A stretch of DNA of 64,000 nucleotides from Acidimicrobiia bacterium (GTDB taxonomy: Bacteria; Actinomycetota; Acidimicrobiia; Spongiisociales; ZC4RG35): NCBI GenBank assembly GCA_028284765.1, contig JANQRA010000020.1:62001-126000 (forward strand), in the 5' to 3' direction. The notes beneath the pieces are model-generated. The model saw only the letters and a list, made by a program, of their open reading frames with translations. It was not told where the DNA came from and did no database searches. Made by a program: the position numbers and the translations under genes. Numbering within the stretch: position 1 is the stretch's first letter; every line of letters begins with the position of its first letter. Shown here one piece after another: positions 8,041-17,016 of the stretch.

Positions 8041-9047
8041 CGGGTCGTCGCTCCCACCGCTTCGGCAATCATCTCAAACACCGTCCATTTCGGCTGATAG
8101 CCAAGAGTGCCGCGCGCCTTGCTGCTACTGACATACCAGCTGGGTCTCAACTCAGAATCGGATATCTCAACAACCTCGAGGTTGAGAACACGACCTATCT
8201 CCTCAACAATCTGCCGCTCGGTATGCGGAGCTGAGGGCCCGACGTTGAAAGCCTCTCCTTCAGCATCAGGGCTCTCGATCATCAAATGGATGGCACGGGC
8301 GATATCTCGGGCGTCAGTGATCATCGTCAGACTGGAGCGACCCTTCAGATCGGTACGCAGGAGAAGCTTCTGGGCTCTCTTCTCGATGCTCAATAGCTCG
8401 CGCAATAGACCTTCGCTGCGGCCATCCTGCGCACGCGTCTGAAGCCACGCGATGGCGGAGTCAAGAAACCACCTTCTCCCGAAGGGACTCTTCGGGTCGA
8501 TCAACTCTTCAGGGCTGGCCGTCGCTGTGGGCCGAACGATGGTGAATGGGAGGCCGTAGCTCCTCCAAAACGCTCTACACATTGCCTCTGCTCCGACTTT
8601 GGTGGCTCCATACACGGAACCCGCGACCAATGGGTGGTTCTCGTCGACGGGGAGATAGTCGGGTTGTCCGGTGAGAGCCGGCCAATAGACGGCATCACTC
8701 GATACGTAAACGAAACGACCCGCATCTGGTGCGTGGTCTCGAGTCGCATTGAGCAGGTTGTAGGTCCCGTTGAAGTTGACCTCGACGTAACGGTCGTCAT
8801 CTACATCGTGTGTGGTCAGAGCCGCGGCAAGGTGGCACACGATGTCAACGCCGGACACCGCTGGCTCGAGTGAGCTCGGTTCACCCAGATCACCGCGGAA
8901 AACAGCCACGGGCACGTCGGCTCCAAGTGCGTCTAGCGCCTTATCGCCTGGAAGACCGAACCCCCGGACTTGATGACCGGCCTCACAGAGTCTCCTGACC
9001 AACTGGGATCCGATGCGACCGCTCGCTCCAGTCACCAGAACTCTCAT
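8037..9047 (-). CDS. NAD-dependent epimerase/dehydratase (extended SDR)
   Basis: The 336-residue protein opens with VTGASGRIGSQLV, the glycine-rich nucleotide motif of extended SDRs. The catalytic YGATK stretch comes near residue 155, after VYVSSDAVY. Members epimerise or dehydrate nucleotide sugars, or reduce sterol- or flavonoid-type ketones. It leads a two-gene operon with the toroid protein. An operator-like element lies about 75 nt upstream at 9120-9134. Its substrate cannot be assigned, but the pairing suggests it works on the same molecule as the toroid protein. Confidence 0.85.
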   Translation of the reverse strand: MRVLVTGASGRIGSQLVRRLCEAGHQVRGFGLPGDKALDALGADVPVAVFRGDLGEPSSLEPAVSGVDIVCHLAAALTTHDVDDDRYVEVNFNGTYNLLNATRDHAPDAGRFVYVSSDAVYWPALTGQPDYLPVDENHPLVAGSVYGATKVGAEAMCRAFWRSYGLPFTIVRPTATASPEELIDPKSPFGRRWFLDSAIAWLQTRAQDGRSEGLLRELLSIEKRAQKLLLRTDLKGRSSLTMITDARDIARAIHLMIESPDAEGEAFNVGPSAPHTERQIVEEIGRVLNLEVVEISDSELRPSWYVSSSKARGTLGYQPKWTVFEMIAEAVGATTR

Positions 9048-9119
9048 TGGGATTCAGGACGAGTGCCGTCAAACACTCTGATCCGTGCGTCACGGTGTCT
9101 CATCGCACTCCGCCCCGTT

Positions 9120-9134
9120 CATTGTCGGACTTAT
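9120..9134. promoter_or_regulatory. FadR-type operator copy 4
   Basis: CATTGTCGGACTTAT keeps the GTC-N-GAC core but has weaker arms. It lies between the divergent epimerase (starts 9047) and the hypothetical gene at 9226. Confidence 0.4.
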
Positions 9135-9225
9135 GACCGCAATGCGACCTTAGCTGCCCCCTACCCAATATCCCCTGCGAGTAAGCCGGAATCTCTTGGA
9201 ACCAATACCAACCAGCACGGCCGAT

Positions 9226-9765
9226 ATGGCAAATGCTATTGTCCGACGTATCGACGGAGTCAGTGATATCAAGGTTGCTTTCCTGAACGGCCCGATTGCC
9301 ACCGTCATCGGATACTTCGAACAGAAAACCGATGTCACCGAGGCAGGTGCTCGAGTCGACGTGAGGCGGACATCAATCATCGAAGGGCCGCGACACCACA
9401 GAGGCGCGGAGGGTGTCGCCATCGCTCCCGTCGGAGGCGGCGGAGGACTCTGGCGCGCCGATCTCCTAGTTGAACTCGAGACCCAAAAGAGCTGTTTCCA
9501 CTATCACCCGGCGTTCCGAGACGACGACGTCGGCGACCGATTCTTCGATGAGCAGCTGGATGCTGACCCTTTGGGCTGGATCGAAAGTCGTCTAGAAGAC
9601 TTGCCATCTCTCCTGGAAGAGGCTTCCGCACCAGACCTGACTCCGATGGTCGACCTCCACCAGCACCAGCGCAGCATCCACTTCATGATGTCGCTGATCG
9701 AGTCTGCGTTGGCACGGGTACCACTGGCCCGAACCGCACCCCAGGAGCTACTTGAAAATGTCTGA
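9226..9765 (+). CDS. Conserved-looking hypothetical protein, 179 aa
   Basis: I do not recognise this protein. It is acidic and soluble, has no signal peptide or membrane segment, and carries a glycine run (VGGGGGLW) in the middle and several His/Asp pairs (CFHYHPAFRDDD) that could bind metal. The start is uncertain: ATG 9226 is preferred, while the ORF track uses TTG 9196, and neither has a clear ribosome-binding site. An operator-like string (ATTGTCCGACGTATCG) overlaps its first codons. Its stop codon lies inside the perfect operator palindrome upstream of the ABC transporter operon, so it may feed into or be regulated with that operon. Confidence 0.6.
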   Translation: MANAIVRRIDGVSDIKVAFLNGPIATVIGYFEQKTDVTEAGARVDVRRTSIIEGPRHHRGAEGVAIAPVGGGGGLWRADLLVELETQKSCFHYHPAFRDDDVGDRFFDEQLDADPLGWIESRLEDLPSLLEEASAPDLTPMVDLHQHQRSIHFMMSLIESALARVPLARTAPQELLENV

Positions 9766-9770
9766 CATTC
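9756..9770. promoter_or_regulatory. FadR-type operator copy 5 (perfect palindrome)
   Basis: AATGTCTGACATT is a perfect 13-nt palindrome about a central T. It overlaps the TGA of the hypothetical gene and lies about 235 nt before the transporter operon's first start codon. A degenerate second element, AAAATGTCAGGCTATT, occurs near 9871. Confidence 0.65.
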
Positions 9771-10002
9771 GGAATGAACGGCGGGAGAGGAGATACGGCG
9801 AGGAACGCGAAAACCTTCTGACAAAACCTCAGAAGACAGTTGACGTCGTCTCATCCCACCCCCTAAATTCAAAATGTCAGGCTATTGACTTAAGGCAGCT
9901 GACAAGAGAAAAGGCCGCCTGTTGGTCAGTCTCCCGAGAGCGACGTCACGTTGCCCTGGGGAAGCGGGCCGCCTGGCAAGCCTGTACGAGGAGGAACGGC
10001 AA

Positions 10003-11751
10003 ATGACACGATCCGGGCAGAAACCTTGGCGAAAGCTATTGCTATTAGCGATGGTCTTCGCCCTCGTTGTCGCGGCGTGTTCTGGCGAGACCACGGACAC
10101 AACCGAAGGCGGCGAGACAACCGATACCACAGAGGCAGACTCCACAGATACCACCGACGGTTCCAGCGACACGACTGAACCGGACGATGGTGGTGAGGAG
10201 TTGGTCCTACAGGCAGTCATGTCCGAGGAGGCCACGGACCTGAACCCACTGACGACCGGTCAGCAGGGTAAGGGCCACGTCTTCCAGGCCATATTCATGC
10301 CACTGTTGGAGACTGACAACGAAAAGCAGATCTACTCGAGAACCCTCGAGTCCTGGTCCATGTCGGAAGACGCCAGAACCGCAACGCTGGTTCTGAAGAG
10401 CGACGTTGAATGGAACGACGGGACCCCGATGACGTCCGAAGACGTGTACATGTCATTGACGATGTACCTCGACGCCAACATCAGCAACCGGGCAAACCGG
10501 ATTGGTGGAGTGTTGGGTCAACAGGCGTTCATCGACGGAACTGCGGACACCATCGAAGGTTTGACCATCGTCGATGAGCAGACGGTCACCGTGGATTTGG
10601 AGAACCCAGATGCCGCGTGGCTGCCGAACATCGCCGCACAAGCCGAGGACCTCCCGATCCTCCCCCACCATGTGTTGGGAGATGTACCGCACTCAGAAAT
10701 GCTCGACAACGAGTACTTCCGGACCTATCCCGTTTCGAGCGGGCCGTACCAGCTAGTTCAGTTCGTTGACGGCCAGTTCGCAGAGTTCGTCCGTAATGAC
10801 AACTGGTCACTGGGTACACCAGGATTTGACCGTGTGTTCTTCAGGATCGTCTCAACCGATGTGATGGCCGCTCAGTTGGAGACAGGTGAGATTCAGGTCA
10901 TGTTCCCGGTCGACCCGGCGGATGTGGATCGCATCAGCGGCATCGACGGCGTCACTGTTGGTTCAGAGCAGGGCATCGCACCTGAGCTGTGGTCAATCAT
11001 GTTTGACGATGAAGAGCTCGACGCTCGAGTTCGACAGGCGATGCTGCATGCAATCGACAGAGAGGCAATCTGCCAAGAGGCGATGGCCGGATACTGCTCG
11101 ACGCCTATCACCAACATCCGACAGATCGCACCCGAGTGGTCCATTCCGACAGTCGAGGAATACCCCGACCTGATCGAATACACCTACGACCCCGACCGTG
11201 CCCGTGAACTCCTCGCCGAGGCGGAGGCAGACGGTGCGTGGGATCCGGACACGGAGTTGATCTTCAACGCCCGCCCAGGTCGTAGCTATGTCGACACAGC
11301 GATCGCTATCGCTCAAGCACAGATGGCGGAAGTGGGGATCAACTGGACGATCATCAACACCGACACCGGTGGTCTGATCGACAACATCCGGGAACAGCCC
11401 CTCGGAACCATTGATGGATTCTGGGTCAGCGGAGCCGACTTCACAGTCGACCCGAGTGCTGTGCAGGTCTACACAAGCTGTGAGAACGCCCGTACCGGCG
11501 CCAACCTGATCTCCTATTGCCGTCCTGAGTTGGACGAGCTGTGGGCGGCCGGGCGCCAGACATCGGTCCAAGAAGAGAGAGCCGAGATCTACCACGAGGC
11601 ATTCCGATTCCTCAACCAGGATCCGGCAGAGATCTATCTCTACATCGTCGACTCGATCATCGCCTTTGACTCCCGCATCGAGGGAATCAAGCCGCACGGT
11701 GGCATTGGCCAGCCGTACTGGAACATCGGCGAATGGACGTGGAACGGATAG
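10003..11751 (+). CDS. ABC transporter substrate-binding lipoprotein, oligopeptide/dipeptide type (SBP family 5)
   Basis: This 582-residue protein starts at ATG 10003 behind a strong GAGGAGGAA ribosome site; the longer ORF is rejected. The signal sequence KLLLLAMVFALVVAAC ends in a lipobox with Cys26. A long Thr/Asp/Glu-rich spacer (TDTTEGGETTDTTEADS) then tethers the domain to the membrane. The body is a family 5 solute-binding domain (DLNPLTTG, LESWSMSEDARTATLVLKSDVEWNDGTPMTSEDV). The family binds oligopeptides, dipeptides, opines, glutathione or oligosaccharides. It is first in an operon with two permeases, two ATPases and two oxidoreductases. A strong hairpin follows it. Confidence 0.92.
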   Translation: MTRSGQKPWRKLLLLAMVFALVVAACSGETTDTTEGGETTDTTEADSTDTTDGSSDTTEPDDGGEELVLQAVMSEEATDLNPLTTGQQGKGHVFQAIFMPLLETDNEKQIYSRTLESWSMSEDARTATLVLKSDVEWNDGTPMTSEDVYMSLTMYLDANISNRANRIGGVLGQQAFIDGTADTIEGLTIVDEQTVTVDLENPDAAWLPNIAAQAEDLPILPHHVLGDVPHSEMLDNEYFRTYPVSSGPYQLVQFVDGQFAEFVRNDNWSLGTPGFDRVFFRIVSTDVMAAQLETGEIQVMFPVDPADVDRISGIDGVTVGSEQGIAPELWSIMFDDEELDARVRQAMLHAIDREAICQEAMAGYCSTPITNIRQIAPEWSIPTVEEYPDLIEYTYDPDRARELLAEAEADGAWDPDTELIFNARPGRSYVDTAIAIAQAQMAEVGINWTIINTDTGGLIDNIREQPLGTIDGFWVSGADFTVDPSAVQVYTSCENARTGANLISYCRPELDELWAAGRQTSVQEERAEIYHEAFRFLNQDPAEIYLYIVDSIIAFDSRIEGIKPHGGIGQPYWNIGEWTWNG

Positions 11752-11765
11752 GACCTCCTCCTACG

Positions 11766-11795
11766 TTGGGGCTCTGCCTGGTGGCAGAGCCCCAA
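11766..11795 (+). terminator. 13-bp hairpin between binding-protein and permease genes
   Basis: TTGGGGCTCTGCC and GGCAGAGCCCCAA form a perfect stem with a TGGT loop, without a T-run. In ABC importer operons such intercistronic hairpins commonly protect the upstream mRNA or partially attenuate transcription, giving more binding protein than permease (inference). Confidence 0.6.
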
Positions 11796-11909
11796 CAGGG
11801 TGAATAGGAACCGTCCTGATAAGCAACTTCGGCCCAGCGGCTGCAGACGCTGTTATGCCGACTACCTAACCTGACGCAAGGCCACTAGTAGACCGGGAGT
11901 GAGCGAGAC

Positions 11910-12866
11910 ATGCTGAGGTACCTGCTCAGAAGGATCCTTATCGCGATCCCGGTCCTGCTGGGCATTCTCTTCCTCGCCTTCGTCATGACTCGTGCTCTCC
12001 CCGGAGACCCGTTGCTCATGATGATGAGCATCGAAGAGTTCGAAGCTTCGGAGGAGTTCCTTGAAACGCGGAGAGAACAGCTTGGTCTGTCCGATCCCCT
12101 CCCGGTTCAGTACATCACATGGGTCGGAGAGGTAGTCCAAGGCAATCTGGGCGTCTCATTCCATCGACGGGCCAACGTTGCCGAAGTGATCGCCGGGCGC
12201 ATCGGGCCAACAGCGCTATTGACCGGAACCGCAGTCTTCATGGCTCTGGCTGTGGGGATACCAACGGGGGTGATCGCCGCCATAAGGCAGAACAGTTGGT
12301 TCGATTACACATCTGCAGCAGGGAGCATGCTCGCAATCTCGATTCCCAACTTCTTCTTGGGGCTCATGGCGATTTACGTGTTCTCACTTCAGCTCGGATG
12401 GTTACCGACAGGTGGTTTGAACACCCTGGGAGCTGAACCATCCTTCGTTGACTCGCTACGACACCTGATCATGCCAGCGGGAGTACTAGCCGCCGTCTTG
12501 ATCGGCCCCTATGTTCGATACACGAGGCAAAGCATGCTCGACGTGCTCCATCAGGACTACATCACGACAGCCACTGCGAAGGGCGTGAAGCGCTCATCCA
12601 TCTTGATTTTTCACGGATTGCGGAACGCACTCGTCCCCCTCACGACGGTGGTTGCAATCCAAATTCCAGCCCTCCTCGCTGGAACAGTCATCATCGAGAC
12701 CATCTTCACCTGGCCAGGAATGGGACAACTCGTCTTGGAAGGGATCTCGCGACGCGACTATCCAATCATCGTCGGGGTGGTTCTTGTCAGCGCCGTGCTC
12801 GTGATGGTCTTCAACCTTCTCGCCGACCTACTCGCCGCCGTCCTTGACCCGAGGATCAGATTGTGA
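11910..12866 (+). CDS. ABC transporter permease, DppB/OppB type
   Basis: The 318-residue membrane protein begins MLRYLLRRILIAIPVLLGI, the classic N-terminal helix of DppB-type permeases. It has about six transmembrane segments and the EAA-type coupling loop TATAKGVKRSSILIFHGLRNAL near the C-terminal third. It forms half of the translocation channel with the following gene. ATG 11910 is preceded by GGGAGTGAGCGAGAC. Its stop overlaps the next start by four bases. Confidence 0.93.
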   Translation: MLRYLLRRILIAIPVLLGILFLAFVMTRALPGDPLLMMMSIEEFEASEEFLETRREQLGLSDPLPVQYITWVGEVVQGNLGVSFHRRANVAEVIAGRIGPTALLTGTAVFMALAVGIPTGVIAAIRQNSWFDYTSAAGSMLAISIPNFFLGLMAIYVFSLQLGWLPTGGLNTLGAEPSFVDSLRHLIMPAGVLAAVLIGPYVRYTRQSMLDVLHQDYITTATAKGVKRSSILIFHGLRNALVPLTTVVAIQIPALLAGTVIIETIFTWPGMGQLVLEGISRRDYPIIVGVVLVSAVLVMVFNLLADLLAAVLDPRIRL

Positions 12867-13819
12867 ACGACGAACGTACTGAACAGATACTCGACGAAGA
12901 GGCCCAGGCGCTGATTGGAGCCGGTGAAGCACCGGACCCCAGAGGCGACATGAAGCGAGCGAAGGCCAAGATCCAGTCTCCAGGACGAATCGCGTGGAGG
13001 CGGTTCCTCCGCCATCGACTTGCGTTGGGCGGAATGGTCTTCGTCGGGATCCTCTTCCTCGTGGCGATCTTTGCCGAGTTCCTCGCACCGTACGACCCCA
13101 ACGTGGTCAACACGTCAGCATTTCGCACCCCACCAAGCTCTGAACACTGGTTGGGCACAGATTCGGCCGGCCGAGACGTTCTCAGCCGCTTGATCTTCGG
13201 AGCTCGAGTCTCTTTGACCGTGGGTGTCGCTGCAGCTCTCTCTGCCCTCGGGCTGGGCACTCTCCTCGGCTTGCTGGCCGGTGTGGTGGGCGGTTGGGTG
13301 GACTCATTCATCATGCGGGCCGTCGACGTGTTCCTCTCTTTCCCGTCGCTCATGTTGATTCTGCTGCTCGTTGCCGTTCTTGGCCCAAGTATCGGAACAA
13401 TCGTGGTGGTCATCGCCCTCTTCGAATGGCCAACGGCGGCCCGCATAGTTCGACAGATGGCCCTGTCGGTCAAAGAAACAGACTTCGTCCTCTCGGCACG
13501 CGCTGTCGGATCGAGCCGCTGGCGAATCATGCGGAAACACGTCGCGCCGGCTGTCCTCTCACCTCTGACAGTCGTAGGAACGTTGCTCGCTGCGCAGGCG
13601 ATACTCCTGGAAGCGGCGCTCTCGTTCCTAGGTCTTGGCGTCAAGCAGCCGCAGGCGAGTTGGGGTGGGATGCTCGAGGAAGCCAAGTCGTTGACCATCC
13701 TGGAGCAAATGCCGTGGATGTGGATTCCGCCAGGTCTCACGATCGCCGTCACTGTCCTCGCGATCAATTTCATCGGCGACGGGCTCAGGGACGCATTCGA
13801 TCCGAGGCAACAGATGTGA
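12863..13819 (+). CDS. ABC transporter permease, DppC/OppC type
   Basis: The 318-residue product has an N-terminal cytoplasmic tail, a first helix around residues 53-72, and the conserved DppC segment LGTDSAGRDVLSRLIFGAR. The EAA loop is SARAVGSSRWRIMRKHVAPAV. It uses a GTG start (GTGA overlap with the preceding stop). It pairs with the DppB-type permease to form the channel of the oligopeptide-type importer. Confidence 0.93.
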   Translation: MNDERTEQILDEEAQALIGAGEAPDPRGDMKRAKAKIQSPGRIAWRRFLRHRLALGGMVFVGILFLVAIFAEFLAPYDPNVVNTSAFRTPPSSEHWLGTDSAGRDVLSRLIFGARVSLTVGVAAALSALGLGTLLGLLAGVVGGWVDSFIMRAVDVFLSFPSLMLILLLVAVLGPSIGTIVVVIALFEWPTAARIVRQMALSVKETDFVLSARAVGSSRWRIMRKHVAPAVLSPLTVVGTLLAAQAILLEAALSFLGLGVKQPQASWGGMLEEAKSLTILEQMPWMWIPPGLTIAVTVLAINFIGDGLRDAFDPRQQM

Positions 13820-13829
13820 GCCGGATCAC

Positions 13830-14900
13830 ATGACACAGCGCCCAAACGATTCGTCACGTGAACCCCTACTCGAGGTCCGCAATCTGAACACGACATTCAA
13901 GACTGAGACCGGCACCGTCCAAGCCGTGCGCGGTGTCAACTGGGAGATCTACCCCGGTGAGTTCCTTGGAGTCGTCGGTGAATCCGGGAGCGGCAAGAGT
14001 GTGACGATGGCCTCGATCATGGGCCTCGTACCGACACCACCGGGGTCCGTGGGCGCTGACTCCGTCACGTTCGAGGGTAAGGATCTCCTGTCGCTCAACG
14101 AACGACAGATGCGAAGAATCAGGGGTCACGAGATCTCGATGATCTTTCAGGACCCGATGACGTCATTCAATCCCGTGCACACCATTGGAAACCAGATCTC
14201 TGAAGCGATTCGAGTCCATGACTCGAAGATGACGAGACGAGCGGCAAAGAAGCGCTCGATAGAGTTGCTGTCACTGGTCGGTGTTCCCAGCCCCGAAGTT
14301 CGATTCGCTCAGTTTCCCCACGAGTACTCCGGCGGTATGAGGCAACGGGCGATGATCGCCATGGCGATCGCCAATCAGCCGAAACTGATAATCGCGGACG
14401 AGCCGACCACGGCGCTCGACGTCACGATTCAGGCACAGATACTTGACGTCTTGAATCTGATTCAGGAAGAAACGGACGCGGCGACCATCCTTATCACGCA
14501 TGACCTCGGCCTCATCGCCGAGATGTCAGATCGAGTGCTTGTCATGTACGCAGGAAAGGTCGTGGAGACAGCGACAGTCTTTGAGCTCTTCGCCGATCCG
14601 AAGCATCCATACACGCTCGGGTTGCTTGCAAGTCTTCCTCGATTGGACAGTCAGCTCGACTCGCTTCTGTCAATACCGGGACAGCCTCCTTCCTTGATCA
14701 CTCCACCCACTGGGTGCTCCTTTCATCCACGATGTGACCTGACAAAGGGTCGCTCTGAATGCAGAAGCGAACTCCCGGTGCTCGTTGAAGCCTCCAATGG
14801 CCACCACACGGCGTGCCACTTCTGGGACGAGATGACAGAGATTGCCGAAGTTGTCACTGACACGGTCGGCATAGATGTCAGGTCGAGCGTGGAAACATGA
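13830..14900 (+). CDS. ABC transporter ATP-binding protein, DppD/OppD type
   Basis: The 356-residue ATPase has Walker A GESGSGKSVT, signature-loop region YSGGMRQRAMIAMAI, Walker B LIIADEPTTALDV and the switch His in LITHDLGLI. It ends with the family-typical oligopeptide/dipeptide C-terminal extension containing cysteines (GCSFHPRCDLTKGRSEC), which in related transporters can hold an iron-sulphur cluster. It powers import with the DppF-type partner, whose ATG overlaps its stop. Confidence 0.93.
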   Translation: MTQRPNDSSREPLLEVRNLNTTFKTETGTVQAVRGVNWEIYPGEFLGVVGESGSGKSVTMASIMGLVPTPPGSVGADSVTFEGKDLLSLNERQMRRIRGHEISMIFQDPMTSFNPVHTIGNQISEAIRVHDSKMTRRAAKKRSIELLSLVGVPSPEVRFAQFPHEYSGGMRQRAMIAMAIANQPKLIIADEPTTALDVTIQAQILDVLNLIQEETDAATILITHDLGLIAEMSDRVLVMYAGKVVETATVFELFADPKHPYTLGLLASLPRLDSQLDSLLSIPGQPPSLITPPTGCSFHPRCDLTKGRSECRSELPVLVEASNGHHTACHFWDEMTEIAEVVTDTVGIDVRSSVET

Positions 14901-15940
14901 CATCGACCGTCGATGTGAGTGCGGACGATCGAATGCCGCTGGGAGAAGAGATGCTCCGGGTCGAGGATCTCAAGGTCCACTTTCCAGTGAAGTCGACCGT
15001 GCTGCGTCGCAAACTCGGAGAGGTCAAAGCTGTCGATGGGATCGATCTGGAGCTGGCTGCAGGCGAGACGCTAGGCCTGGTCGGCGAATCCGGATGCGGA
15101 AAGTCAACCACGGGGCAGGCCATTCTCCGTCTCATCGAACCCACCGCTGGGAAAGTCATCTTCCGAGGAAGAGATATCACGGCGATCAGCAGACGCCAGA
15201 TGAGCCCGCTGAGACGAGAGATGCAGATCGTGTTGCAAGACCCCTTCGCATCACTCGATCCGAGGATGACGGTCCGCTCGATCATTGCCGAACCGCTGAA
15301 GGTTCATGGCGTCTACACGTCGGGCAAGGACCGAAGGAAGCGTGTCGACGAGCTCCTCGAGCTGGTGGGGTTGAGCAGCGAGCTCGGCTCCCGGTTTCCC
15401 CATGAGTTTTCTGGCGGGCAGCGCCAACGAATTGGGATCGCTCGCGCCCTCGCCCTGAATCCTCAGCTGTTGATTCTCGATGAACCGGTTTCCGCACTAG
15501 ACGTGTCCATCCAGGCACAGATCATCAACCTGCTGGAAGAGCTTCAGAAAGAGTTCTCCCTTGCCTATCTGCTGATCGCCCACGACTTGGCGGTGGTCAA
15601 ACACATCTGTGATCGCGTTGCGGTCATGTACCTCGGCAAGATCGTTGAGACCGGAACTCGTGACGAGATCTACAACGACCCCACGCATCCGTACACGCAA
15701 GCTCTGCTCTCAGCGGTCCCGACTCCGGATCCGGCCAAGCGTGACGACAAGACGCGCATTCTGCTCGAGGGCGATGTGCCAACTCCAGAGAATCCGCCGT
15801 CAGGGTGTCGCTTCAGGACAAGGTGTTGGAAGGCGCAACCCGAGTGTGCCGACGAAGTCCCAGCTCTGATCGACCGAGAGGGACTCGGTCATCCGAGTGC
15901 CTGCCTTTTTCCAGAGTCGATCGCCGCAGAAGATCTGTGA
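14897..15940 (+). CDS. ABC transporter ATP-binding protein, DppF/OppF type
   Basis: The 347-residue ATPase has Walker A GESGCGKSTT, signature FSGGQRQRIGIARAL, Walker B LLILDEPVSALDV and LIAHDLAVV. The C-terminal oligopeptide-type extension carries CRFRTRCWKAQPEC. It completes the importer. Its stop overlaps the GTG start of the MDR dehydrogenase that follows, so the oxidoreductases are translated from the same mRNA as the importer, implying they act on the imported solute. Confidence 0.93.
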   Translation: MTSTVDVSADDRMPLGEEMLRVEDLKVHFPVKSTVLRRKLGEVKAVDGIDLELAAGETLGLVGESGCGKSTTGQAILRLIEPTAGKVIFRGRDITAISRRQMSPLRREMQIVLQDPFASLDPRMTVRSIIAEPLKVHGVYTSGKDRRKRVDELLELVGLSSELGSRFPHEFSGGQRQRIGIARALALNPQLLILDEPVSALDVSIQAQIINLLEELQKEFSLAYLLIAHDLAVVKHICDRVAVMYLGKIVETGTRDEIYNDPTHPYTQALLSAVPTPDPAKRDDKTRILLEGDVPTPENPPSGCRFRTRCWKAQPECADEVPALIDREGLGHPSACLFPESIAAEDL

Positions 15941-17016
15941 GAGCCCTCGTCGCCAAGGGATTGGGTGACCTGGAGCTTCTCGACTTGCCGGAACCGACCG
16001 CACAGCCCGGGCAAGTGCTAGTCAAGACGATGATCACAGCGGTCAGCGCTGGGACCGAACGACGCATGGTCTACGGCCGGCCGAACGATTTGCGGGAGCA
16101 TGCGCCGGACTTCCCCGTTGAAGGTGGATTCGGGTATCTAGCTGCTGGTGAGATCCTCGAGCTGGGTCGAGGTGTCGAGGGCTTGAAGGTTGGCGATCGA
16201 GTCAGCGCCGGAAGAGCGTGGGGCGCCCACCGCGAGATTCTCGATACGGACGCAACGTCTGTGATCCCAGTGCCAGACACCATGAGCTACATGGAGGCCG
16301 CAGCGTCGTATTGGGCAGTACCGCCGTTGGCGGGGATCCTGGCAACCAAGCCCCGCATCTACACAAACTCAGCGGTTGTCGGGCTTGGGCCTCTAGGTCT
16401 CTGCGCCGTCCAGATCCTCGCTCGATCCTCTCGGCGCGTGCTCGCGGTGGACATCGTGGACTCGAGAGTCGAAAAGGCGAGATCATTTGGCGCGGTGGGA
16501 GTCAACACGACCACTGACAGCATGCAAGAGGTCCTCGAGTCGGAGATGCCAGCCGGGCCAGAGGTCGTGATTGAGGCTTCAGGAACGCAGGCAGGGCTCG
16601 AACTCGCGTTAGACATCGTCGCCCCTCTCGGGAGAATCGCCCTCGTTGGCGTGCCCCCGCCTCTCGAGGGCATGAATCTGTTCTGGCCCATGCAGCACAA
16701 GGGAGTCGAGCTAGTGCCACTGGCGCGTGAGTCCACCACGTCGCCTCAAGGTGGTGGTGCTGGAAGCCCACGTGCTACCTACCTTCCCGATGCGCTGGAC
16801 ATGATCAGCCGGGGCATCTTGGACATCGACGCTATGACCAGCTGGGTCGTCTCCATAGATCATGCCGTGGAGGCTTTCGACCTACTCAACAATCGTCCCG
16901 ATGAAGTACTTGGCATCGGGTTCGCCTGGGACTCGAGCCTCACGTCGGGCCAGGAGCGATTCGACGCCCTCAGAGTTGCTGCACAGACCACGGACCAACA
17001 AGAAGCTGATGAATAG
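15937..17016 (+). CDS. MDR-superfamily dehydrogenase, zinc-ligand-poor
   Basis: I place the start at GTG 15937 (GTGA overlap), not at 15805 as in the ORF track, because the extra codons lie inside the DppF gene. The 359-residue protein has the MDR GroES-like fold followed by a Rossmann domain with GLGPLGLCAVQI. It lacks the structural-zinc cysteine cluster, and the usual catalytic Cys region reads VSAGTERRM. This resembles bacteriochlorophyllide-dehydrogenase or threonine-dehydrogenase-like MDR members. The substrate is unknown. It overlaps the PhyH gene by eight bases. Confidence 0.82.
   Translation: MRALVAKGLGDLELLDLPEPTAQPGQVLVKTMITAVSAGTERRMVYGRPNDLREHAPDFPVEGGFGYLAAGEILELGRGVEGLKVGDRVSAGRAWGAHREILDTDATSVIPVPDTMSYMEAAASYWAVPPLAGILATKPRIYTNSAVVGLGPLGLCAVQILARSSRRVLAVDIVDSRVEKARSFGAVGVNTTTDSMQEVLESEMPAGPEVVIEASGTQAGLELALDIVAPLGRIALVGVPPPLEGMNLFWPMQHKGVELVPLARESTTSPQGGGAGSPRATYLPDALDMISRGILDIDAMTSWVVSIDHAVEAFDLLNNRPDEVLGIGFAWDSSLTSGQERFDALRVAAQTTDQQEADE

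Noticed and set aside
12856-13896. 346-residue minus-strand ORF
   Set aside because: It lies antisense to the DppC-type permease. Its Arg/Ser/Thr-rich composition is typical of a shadow frame in GC-rich DNA.
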